DNA of 5,701 nucleotides from Bacteroidota bacterium. GTDB lineage: Bacteria; Bacteroidota; Bacteroidia; Flavobacteriales; Flavobacteriaceae. Of the stretch, positions 1-5,701 are shown piece by piece (positions within the stretch are counted from its first letter, which is position 1; every line of letters begins with the position of its first letter). The position numbers and the translations under genes were made by a program. The DNA lies in assembly GCA_021793135.1 (NCBI GenBank), contig JAJYTI010000140.1, forward strand, positions 1 through 5,701. The letters run 5' to 3'. A model generated the notes under the pieces. That model saw only the letters and a list, made by a program, of their open reading frames with translations, searched no databases and was not told the DNA's origin.

Positions 1-2
1 GA

Positions 3-35
3 CTAAACGAAATAGGATATCCTGTTCAAAATTAA
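3..35 (+). CDS. Possible C-terminal tail of an upstream gene (partial)
   Basis: The third forward frame is open from the left edge and ends at TAA 33-35, encoding LNEIGYPVQN. This reads like a genuine protein terminus. The GYPV ending resembles the last residues of many rhodanese-like domains, where a Gly-Gly-x-x-x-Trp stretch is followed by a short helix and GYPV. Its stop lies five bases before the thioredoxin ATG, the spacing expected inside an operon. Only ten codons are visible, so the family assignment is a guess; even the reality of the gene is an inference from spacing and residue composition. Confidence 0.35.
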   Translation, partial: LNEIGYPVQN

Positions 36-40
36 CAGAA

Positions 41-337
41 ATGCATGTATCAGGAAACCATATTAATAATAGCAAACCAACCTTATTAAGTTTCCATGCA
101 GACTGGTGCGGAACTTGCCAAACTATGCTACCTATATTTACTTGTTTTAAAAAAGAATTACAAGAAGACCTCTTATACTTAGAAATAGATACTGATACGA
201 ATCCATTAATTGCTGCATCATTCCATATCCGTAGTGTTCCCTCTTTATTGCTATTTAAAAACGGAGAAGTATTTTGGCAATATGCTGGACTTATAACCTT
301 CAAAGAACTTATAAATCAAATAAAAAAATATCTGTAA
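41..337 (+). CDS. Thioredoxin-like protein, WCGTC active site
   Basis: This is a 98-residue single-domain thioredoxin-fold protein, probably a cytoplasmic dithiol/disulfide reductase or a partner of a nearby sulfur-transfer protein. The redox motif WCGTC is at residues 22-26, with Thr where classical thioredoxins have Pro. The expected cis-proline is Pro67 in SVPSLLLF, followed by the usual KNGE turn and a C-terminal helix. Cys35 is an extra cysteine just after the active-site helix. The protein is slightly shorter than classical thioredoxins (about 105-110 residues), the shortfall being at the N-terminus. No signal peptide or lipobox is present. The same frame is open upstream to the window edge (thirteen codons, no stop), so a longer N-terminus is formally possible. 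I keep the ATG at 41 because another frame stops at 35, just before it. The substrate is unknown. Confidence 0.85.
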   Translation: MHVSGNHINNSKPTLLSFHADWCGTCQTMLPIFTCFKKELQEDLLYLEIDTDTNPLIAASFHIRSVPSLLLFKNGEVFWQYAGLITFKELINQIKKYL

Positions 338-395
338 TGATTGAATTTAGTTTACGTCTTACTTAGCATAAACAATTTAAATCAAAACAATAAAT

Positions 396-839
396 ATGAA
401 AAAGTTATTTTTATTATTGACCGTAACATTTCTAAGTTTTGGAATATCGCAAAATGTAGATGCTCAAACTCATTCTATAGCTGAAGTAAACAAAGCTGGT
501 TTGCAAGATGACGGTAAGTATGGCATAATGGTGGACAATGGAGCTTATTTAATGGCATCCATAGCAACAGGAGAAATATACAAAGAGCAAAGTGAAAATA
601 TTCAATTTGAAGTGGTGTTGATTGGAACTGTGGTTAAGGAACTAGCTGACGATAAAAATTTACTACCTTTTATAGAACGTGCAGAGAAATCTGGAGTTCG
701 GTTAGTGGCCTGTGAATTTGCTATGCAAAAACTTGGGGTTGACAAAAAAGATTTGCCAAGTTCTATAGAAATCACCCCTAATGGATTTACATATTACTTT
801 GGACTACAAAAATTAGGCTTTAATACCATTTCACTTTGA
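396..839 (+). CDS. Exported DsrE-family protein
   Basis: A 147-residue protein with a clear Sec signal peptide: Lys2-Lys3, a hydrophobic stretch at about 4-17, and a likely cut after Ala23 (VDA|Q). The mature part has the DsrE/DsrF-like alternating pattern: a first strand and helix (KYGIMVDNGAYLMAS, about 41-55), a hydrophobic strand FEVVLIGTVV (71-80), an acidic helix, then VRLVACEFAM with Cys106 and a C-terminal GFTYYFGLQKLGF segment. Cys106 sits where DsrE-like proteins often carry a conserved, sometimes sulfur-accepting cysteine. Characterised DsrE proteins act in cytoplasmic sulfur relay, but many secreted relatives have no known role, so a function in periplasmic sulfur or thiol chemistry is inference. 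It lies 58 bases after the thioredoxin gene and may be co-transcribed with it. The start is preceded by an A-rich leader without a Shine-Dalgarno site. Confidence 0.82.
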   Translation: MKKLFLLLTVTFLSFGISQNVDAQTHSIAEVNKAGLQDDGKYGIMVDNGAYLMASIATGEIYKEQSENIQFEVVLIGTVVKELADDKNLLPFIERAEKSGVRLVACEFAMQKLGVDKKDLPSSIEITPNGFTYYFGLQKLGFNTISL

Positions 840-855
840 TAACTCACGGGCTTAC

Positions 856-890
856 ATTAGAGGCAGTAAATTACCAGTACTGCCTCTAAT
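856..890. terminator. Perfect 13-bp hairpin between convergent genes
   Basis: The arms ATTAGAGGCAGTA (856-868) and TACTGCCTCTAAT (878-890) are perfectly complementary around a nine-base loop. The repeat lies 16 bases after the DsrE-family stop and 3 bases from the stop of the convergent CotH-family gene, so it is placed to end transcripts from both sides. Neither side has a good T-tract. It is therefore either a weak bidirectional terminator or a 3'-end stabilising stem. Confidence 0.65.
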
Positions 891-893
891 ATC

Positions 894-2408
894 TTATAAT
901 TCGGAGACATACACATCCATATATTGTACTCTTACATTTAACCAGTTTATTATTTGTTGTGCTGCTAAATCTACACTTCCCACTCCTTGTCCCCAAACTG
1001 CATAGTCCAAATCATAAGATTCACTAATTGTCTCGGTATAATCCATAATATAAGTTATAAGCTCTGCATATTTTTCATTTTTAAATTCTTCCCAACGTTC
1101 CTTATATCTGGTTTGAACCACAGGATCTTCCATAATTCTAGAAAAAAACACATCTCCTATCATATCTCCTTCTAACAATAAACTCTGATTTGGATTATTG
1201 AAATGCGTATTTGTTTGTGAGTTATAACCAAAAGCCCAATCAAAATCCCAAACTGGACCCATTTTGTACTTTCCATCTTTATGCTTGTGCATATATGTAC
1301 TCTTCGGATGATTTATTTCTTGATTTAAGCTCAAATTATAAACTATCATGTAGTTTACGAATTCATCGATATCTATATTATCCAAATAATTATTATCTGG
1401 AAAACTATTATCGGCTATAGGCTCTTCCATAATATGAAAATCCGATTTTATTCGTGATAATTCGCTAGCTAATTCGGTTGGTGACACTTCATCGAGTTTT
1501 GGGTAACGAATCATAACAGGTAAATCGAAATAATCGGAGTAAAATAACCCTGGTGGTTTATGCATATACACATCTAGATTTAAATATAAGCCACCATCTA
1601 CTACATTAATTCTATTTTCTTTAGCCTCTTTTTGTTCTGTAAATATATAACTACCCACATATTCTCCATTAATGGTAATATCCACAGGAATAGCATGTTG
1701 TGTATATGGCATATCTAATAAAGAAGCCATTCTGAATGCTACAGCATCAAGCATTAAACTTTCTGCTCGATAATTGGAGCGTAAAATCCATTTCTTTTCT
1801 GGCAACAACCCTAATAAAGATGCTTTGGAGTCTAATTTTAACTTATATGGTTTCTTAGGTTGATTCCAGGAATCATTCCCTCTTCCTCGAATTTTTGTTC
1901 TCCCTTGAAAATCATCATACACTCCTTTACCTTCAATTTCTATATCTGCCCAAACGTATTCTTCATTAGAATCTATAGGTGCATTTTCATCGGTATTGAT
2001 ATAAATATGTGGAACCTTAGATTGAACATCTGGTAAAAGAATTACTTTTATATCGTAAGTTTTTACACTCCCATTCTCCGCATGCACCTCATAAATTATA
2101 GGTTTCGAAAAATCATTTTGAGTTATTCCTGACTCTTGCAACTCGTCATTTACATATATGGCCTCACCTTCATATTCAAAAGTAGCTATTAATGATTTGG
2201 TATCGATAACATCTGGAATGGTAAGGCGAATAGTACTTCCATGAATTACACCTACTACAGTTTCTGACAGCGAAGAATTAAACTCTTGTTCGAATTGAAA
2301 AGAAATCAACTCTTTTTCATCATCCAAATGAATTGGACCATTGTCATATTGATTACAAGAAATAAAAAATACTGAAAATAAAATTAGAATGGAGAATCGA
2401 AAAAACAT
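894..2408 (-). CDS. CotH kinase-family lipoprotein with N-terminal DUF5018-like domain
   Basis: A 504-residue lipoprotein. The N-terminus is a hydrophobic stretch ending in the lipobox FISC, so Cys18 should be lipidated after signal peptidase II cleavage. Residues about 34-122 form a beta-rich domain opening with ELISFQFE, like the DUF5018 domains of Bacteroidota lipoproteins. From about 132 to the end is a CotH-type domain: GRTKIRGRGNDSW (169-181), KKPYKLKL (185-192), KKWILRSNY (205-213), GSYIFTEQ (252-259), HPKSTYMHK (367-375) and GPVWDFDWAFG (384-394). Asp388 of WDFD matches the metal-binding position described for spore-coat CotH kinases. In Bacillus, CotH phosphorylates spore coat proteins; this organism need not sporulate, so the substrate here is unknown and kinase activity is unproven. 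The gene looks intact and monocistronic, convergent with the DsrE-family gene. The start is the only ATG that keeps a complete lipoprotein signal. Inner or outer membrane location cannot be decided. Confidence 0.9.
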   Translation of the reverse strand: MFFRFSILILFSVFFISCNQYDNGPIHLDDEKELISFQFEQEFNSSLSETVVGVIHGSTIRLTIPDVIDTKSLIATFEYEGEAIYVNDELQESGITQNDFSKPIIYEVHAENGSVKTYDIKVILLPDVQSKVPHIYINTDENAPIDSNEEYVWADIEIEGKGVYDDFQGRTKIRGRGNDSWNQPKKPYKLKLDSKASLLGLLPEKKWILRSNYRAESLMLDAVAFRMASLLDMPYTQHAIPVDITINGEYVGSYIFTEQKEAKENRINVVDGGLYLNLDVYMHKPPGLFYSDYFDLPVMIRYPKLDEVSPTELASELSRIKSDFHIMEEPIADNSFPDNNYLDNIDIDEFVNYMIVYNLSLNQEINHPKSTYMHKHKDGKYKMGPVWDFDWAFGYNSQTNTHFNNPNQSLLLEGDMIGDVFFSRIMEDPVVQTRYKERWEEFKNEKYAELITYIMDYTETISESYDLDYAVWGQGVGSVDLAAQQIINWLNVRVQYMDVYVSEL

Positions 2409-2485
2409 GATATAAAATTCATTACATAAACAGTAAAACTATGACTTTTATTTAATAAAATAAAAACAAACCTTTTCTTATGGAT

Positions 2486-2525
2486 AAAAAAAGGTCGTTA
2501 CATTTAAAAATGCAACGACCTTTTT
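2486..2525 (-). terminator. Rho-independent terminator of sucAB
   Basis: Read on the minus strand, the arms AAAAAGGTCGTT (complement of 2514-2525) and AACGACCTTTTT (complement of 2488-2499) form a 12-bp stem. The stem may extend past one A-C mismatch into the AT-rich loop. It ends in a run of seven T residues (complement of 2486-2492). It begins 26 bases after the sucB stop and is the strongest terminator signal in the window. The A-run on the other arm would also give a U-tract on the + strand, but no + strand gene precedes it. Confidence 0.88.
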
Positions 2526-2551
2526 ACAAAATTTATATTTAAGTGAGTTTA

Positions 2552-3769
2552 TTATAACTCTAATGCACGTTCAATATTTCCGTCCATTAATAATTCTACT
2601 GGATCTTCGATAGCTTCTTTAACTGCCACTAAGAATCCTACTGACTCACGACCATCAATAATACGGTGGTCATACGATAATGCTAAATACATCATTGGTG
2701 CAATTGCAATAGCTCCATCACGAACGATAGGACGCTCTACAATATTATGCATTCCAAGGATTGCGGATTGTGGTGGGTTAATAATTGGTGTAGACATCAT
2801 ACTACCAAACACACCTCCGTTAGTAATAGTAAATGTACCTCCTGTCATCTCATCTACAGTGATTTGCCCATCACGTGCACGAGTAGCAAGACGTTTCACT
2901 TCTGATTCTACTCCACGGAATGTAAGTGTTTCTGCATTACGAATTACAGGTACCATTAATCCTTTAGGACCAGATACAGCAATAGAAATATCTTTAAAAT
3001 CGAAAGTTACCATATTGTCTCCATCGATCATAGAATTCACATCAGGGTAAAGTTCTAAAGCACGAACTACTGCTAAAGTAAAGAAAGACATAAAGCCAAG
3101 TCCTACACCATGCTTATCTCTAAAACGGTCTTTATACTTAGCACGAAGTTCGAATATTTTACTCATATCCACCTCGTTAAAAGTAGTTAGCATTGCTGTT
3201 TCGTTCTTTACAGAAACTAAACGTTCTGCTACACGACGACGCAACATAGACATTCTCTTAGACGAAGAATTACGAGAACCGTTTCCTGGAGTTCCCATAG
3301 ATGGAACAGCGTCTACAGCATCTTGTTTTGTTATACGTCCTGCTTTACCAGTTCCTGAAACAGCTTCTGGTTTTATACCTTTTTCTTGTAATATCTTATT
3401 TGCTGCTGGAGATGGTGTTCCAGTTGCATAAGTAGCTTCTTTTTTAGGAGCTTCTGCTTTTGGCTCTTCTTTCTTTTCTTCTTTTGCTTCCTCTTTAGGA
3501 GTGTCTTCTTTTGCATCAGATTCTGGCTTTGCAGCATCTGTGTCTATCAAACATACTACTTCGCCTACAGCCACAACATCTCCCTCTTCCGCTTTAAGTG
3601 TAATAACACCGCTCGCTTCGGCAGGAAGTTCTAGGGTAGCTTTATCACTGTCTACTTCTGCAATAGCTTGGTCTTTTTCTACATAATCTCCATCTTCTAC
3701 CAACCACTGTGCAATTTCTACTTCCGTAATGGATTCACCCGGTGAGGGTACTTTCATTTCTAATGCCAT
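2552..3769 (-). CDS. sucB: 2-oxoglutarate dehydrogenase E2, dihydrolipoyllysine succinyltransferase
   Basis: The E2 core of the 2-oxoglutarate dehydrogenase complex transfers the succinyl group from E1 through a swinging lipoyl arm to CoA in the TCA cycle, in the cytoplasm. The 405 residues are typical of E2o with one lipoyl domain. The lipoyl domain is at 1-78, with DSDKA placing the lipoylated lysine at Lys43. A charged Glu/Lys/Pro/Ala linker (about 81-113) follows. The peripheral subunit-binding domain is at about 117-154 (PSPAANKILQEKGI, GTGKAGRITKQD). The acyltransferase domain is at about 171-405, with NPPQSAILGMH (331-341) and the catalytic motif SYDHRIIDG (365-373; His368, Asp372). 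These features, and its place after sucA, favour the succinyl enzyme over acetyl or branched-chain E2. The ATG at 3767-3769 opens directly into the lipoyl fold. A GGA-containing stretch lies about 14 bases upstream, too far to be a normal Shine-Dalgarno site. A terminator follows. Confidence 0.96.
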   Translation of the reverse strand: MALEMKVPSPGESITEVEIAQWLVEDGDYVEKDQAIAEVDSDKATLELPAEASGVITLKAEEGDVVAVGEVVCLIDTDAAKPESDAKEDTPKEEAKEEKKEEPKAEAPKKEATYATGTPSPAANKILQEKGIKPEAVSGTGKAGRITKQDAVDAVPSMGTPGNGSRNSSSKRMSMLRRRVAERLVSVKNETAMLTTFNEVDMSKIFELRAKYKDRFRDKHGVGLGFMSFFTLAVVRALELYPDVNSMIDGDNMVTFDFKDISIAVSGPKGLMVPVIRNAETLTFRGVESEVKRLATRARDGQITVDEMTGGTFTITNGGVFGSMMSTPIINPPQSAILGMHNIVERPIVRDGAIAIAPMMYLALSYDHRIIDGRESVGFLVAVKEAIEDPVELLMDGNIERALEL

Positions 3770-3822
3770 AGTATTCTATTTTTCCTTTGTTTAAGGATTG
3801 AATTAATTTACAAGTTAATTAT

Positions 3823-5701
3823 TTATTTCTTATTAAACACGCTGTTAATTACTGCTTCGTGACGCCCTTTAGCTCTTACTGAACTACCTGCTGCTGGCGA
3901 TGCATGTAAATCCTGACTACAAACTCTAAAACCAGAAGCTTCTTTTAAATGCAGTAAGATATGCATATAAGCTCCCATGTTTTTAGGTTCTTCTTGTGCC
4001 CATACAACGTCCGTAGCATTCTTATACTTCTTAAGGACTTTTCGGATTTCATCTTCTGGTAATGGGAATAATTGCTCTATTCGTACCAATGCAACATCAT
4101 CACGTTTTAACTCTTCGCGTTTTTCCAATAAGTCATAATAGAACTTACCGGTAACAAAAACCAATGTTTTTACTTTGCTTGCTTTTGCTTTAGCATCGTC
4201 TATCAACATTTGGAATGAGCCATTTGCGAAATCCTCTTTTGTAGAAACTACAAGTGGGTGACGCAATAAACTCTTCGGTGTAAACACAATTAAAGGCTTA
4301 CGATATTTTGCTTTAACCTGTCTACGTAATAAGTGGAACATGTTTGCCGGGGTAGTACAATCGGCTACAAACATATTATCATCTGCACACAATTGCAGGT
4401 ATCTCTCCATACGTGCAGAAGAGTGCTCTGCACCTTGGCCTTCATATCCATGTGGCAATAACATTACCAATCCATTCTGGATACCCCATTTATCTTCTGC
4501 CGCAGAGATATATTGGTCTATCATAATTTGAGCTCCATTACTGAAGTCTCCAAATTGTGCTTCCCAAATTGTTAAAGTCTCTGGACTTCCTAATGCATAT
4601 CCATAATCAAATCCAACAACACCATACTCTGATAATAAGGAGTTAAAGATATTGAATTTACCTTCTGCATTTGGAACATTCTTTAATTGTACAATCTCTT
4701 CTTCTTGCGATGCAGTTTTAATTACAGCATGACGGTGAGAGAAAGTACCACGTTCTACGTCTTGTCCGCTAATACGTACATTATAACCTTCTTCTAAAAG
4801 TGTACCATAAGCTAATAACTCGGCTAAAGCCCAGTCTAGCTTATTATCTTTAAAGAAGCGGTCTTTTCTATTTTTTACTAGACGAGTAATCTTTCTAATA
4901 AACTCCTTATCTTCAGGAAGTTTACCTAGAACCTCAGCTATCTTCTCCAACTTATCTAATGGGTAAGTTGTGTCGATAGGCTTCATCATCGTCTTTCTAT
5001 CAGCTTGCTTATATTCTGCCCACTTATCTTGCATTATTGGTGTGATAGTGGTAGTGTCTTGCTTACGAGAATCTTCTAGACTTTCTTCAAGCGATGCTTT
5101 AAATTCTTTTTCAATCTTTTTTACGAAGTCTTTGTCGATAATCTTTTCTTCCACTAGCTTATCTGCATATAGATCACGCACGTTTTTGTGCTTACCTATT
5201 GCTTCGTATAGTTTTGGTTGGGTAAAGCGCGGCTCATCTCCTTCATTATGTCCATACTTACGATATCCTAACATATCGATAAACACATCTTCACCAAACT
5301 TCATTCTATAATCCAACGCAAATCTAGCTGCACGAACCACTTCTTCAGCATCATCGGCATTTACATGCACTACTGGTGACAAAGTTACTTTTGCAACATC
5401 GGTACAATAAGTAGACGATCTACCATCAAGATAATTGGTAGTAAACCCTACTTGGTTATTTACTACTATATGTATGGTACCATTTGTTTTATATCCGTCC
5501 AGTTGTGCCATTTGCACAATCTCATAAACAATTCCTTGCCCAGAAATCGCTGCATCACCATGCACTACAATAGGCAGTACTTTCTTCGGTGTATCTGGAT
5601 AACTGGTATCTTGTTTTGCACGCACTATACCTTCTACTACAGAACCTACGGTTTCTAAGTGTGAAGGGTTTGGCGCCATATTTAAATTTATTTTCTTGCC
5701 A
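3823..5701 (-). CDS. sucA: 2-oxoglutarate dehydrogenase E1, thiamine diphosphate-dependent (5' end missing)
   Basis: This is the C-terminal two thirds of the E1 subunit, which decarboxylates 2-oxoglutarate on thiamine diphosphate and succinylates the lipoyl arm of E2. Full-length proteins are about 900-940 residues; about 625 are visible. The first methionine in the window (complement of 5677-5679) is internal: the frame stays open to the edge and encodes GKKINLN before MAPNPSHLE, matching the family's conserved NPSHLE region. Counting from that methionine, the thiamine diphosphate motif runs from GDAAISGQG (41-49) to NNQVGFTT (74-81). RYGHNE-like KYGHNEGDEP is at 141-150, GTFSHRHAVI at 311-320, EAQFGDF at 373-379 and HGYEGQGAEHSSAR at 410-423. 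The C-terminus has HASPAAGSS (592-600). There are no frameshifts. It is first in the sucA-sucB operon, 53 bases before sucB; any promoter is outside the window. Confidence 0.96.
   Translation of the reverse strand, partial: GKKINLNMAPNPSHLETVGSVVEGIVRAKQDTSYPDTPKKVLPIVVHGDAAISGQGIVYEIVQMAQLDGYKTNGTIHIVVNNQVGFTTNYLDGRSSTYCTDVAKVTLSPVVHVNADDAEEVVRAARFALDYRMKFGEDVFIDMLGYRKYGHNEGDEPRFTQPKLYEAIGKHKNVRDLYADKLVEEKIIDKDFVKKIEKEFKASLEESLEDSRKQDTTTITPIMQDKWAEYKQADRKTMMKPIDTTYPLDKLEKIAEVLGKLPEDKEFIRKITRLVKNRKDRFFKDNKLDWALAELLAYGTLLEEGYNVRISGQDVERGTFSHRHAVIKTASQEEEIVQLKNVPNAEGKFNIFNSLLSEYGVVGFDYGYALGSPETLTIWEAQFGDFSNGAQIMIDQYISAAEDKWGIQNGLVMLLPHGYEGQGAEHSSARMERYLQLCADDNMFVADCTTPANMFHLLRRQVKAKYRKPLIVFTPKSLLRHPLVVSTKEDFANGSFQMLIDDAKAKASKVKTLVFVTGKFYYDLLEKREELKRDDVALVRIEQLFPLPEDEIRKVLKKYKNATDVVWAQEEPKNMGAYMHILLHLKEASGFRVCSQDLHASPAAGSSVRAKGRHEAVINSVFNKK

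Noticed and set aside
338..395. Possible promoter between the thioredoxin and DsrE-family genes
   Set aside because: No convincing TTTG plus TAnnTTTG pair at proper spacing was found; only a partial TAGTTTAC is present.
987..1420. Two short forward open frames opposite the CotH-family gene
   Set aside because: They are antisense shadows with no family resemblance; the minus-strand frame is complete with recognisable motifs.
2434..2470. Possible Bacteroidota promoter for the CotH-family gene (TTTG, then TAGTTTTA, on the minus strand)
   Set aside because: The -7-like element lacks the final G and the two elements are 25 bases apart, longer than the usual spacing of about 20; in such AT-rich DNA this is easily chance.
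3436..3530. Low-complexity stretch suggesting a repeat or transferred segment
   Set aside because: It encodes the flexible Glu/Lys/Pro/Ala linker between the lipoyl and subunit-binding domains of E2, which is normally low in complexity.
3791..3820. AATTAA/TTAATT inverted repeat between sucA and sucB
   Set aside because: Six all-A/T pairs with an eight-base loop give negligible stability; it does not support a terminator or processing site inside the operon.
4970..5311. 113-codon forward open frame opposite sucA
   Set aside because: It lies wholly antisense to strongly conserved E1 sequence, has no recognisable domain, and its Ser/Leu/Ile-rich composition is what reverse-complemented coding sequence gives.
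5452..5658. Forward open frame with a hydrophobic, Tyr/Cys-rich product
   Set aside because: Antisense to the thiamine diphosphate-binding region of sucA; its composition reflects the complement of conserved codons.

Overview
The window is AT-rich DNA that looks like a Bacteroidota chromosome, probably a flavobacterium. Genus cannot be fixed from the sequence. The pointers are A/T-rich leaders without usable Shine-Dalgarno sites, a CotH-family lipoprotein with a Bacteroidota-style N-terminal beta domain, and sucA-sucB as a two-gene 2-oxoglutarate dehydrogenase operon. All gene names rest on reading motifs by eye; no search was run.

Left side (about 1-890, + strand): a short open frame ends at position 35 and may be the tail of an upstream gene. 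It is followed five bases later by a small cytoplasmic thioredoxin-like protein with a WCGTC active site. After another 58 bases comes an exported DsrE-family protein. Together they look like a small thiol/sulfur-handling cluster whose upstream part is cut off by the window. A perfect 13-bp inverted repeat at 856-890 closes this side and lies directly against the stop codon of the next, convergent gene.

Middle (894-2408, - strand): a stand-alone lipoprotein of 504 residues, with a lipobox, a DUF5018-like domain and a complete CotH kinase-like domain carrying the WDFD motif.

Right side (about 2486-5701, - strand): sucA (E1, 5' end beyond the right edge) then sucB (E2), 53 bases apart and read in that order, ending at a strong rho-independent terminator. 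E1 decarboxylates 2-oxoglutarate and E2 passes the succinyl group to CoA through its lipoyl arm. The E3 subunit, dihydrolipoyl dehydrogenase, is not next to them and must be encoded elsewhere.

The right half is ordinary core metabolism. I do not see a clearly undescribed system. The items most worth a second look are the thioredoxin/DsrE pair, which are predicted to sit in different compartments, and the kinase-like lipoprotein.
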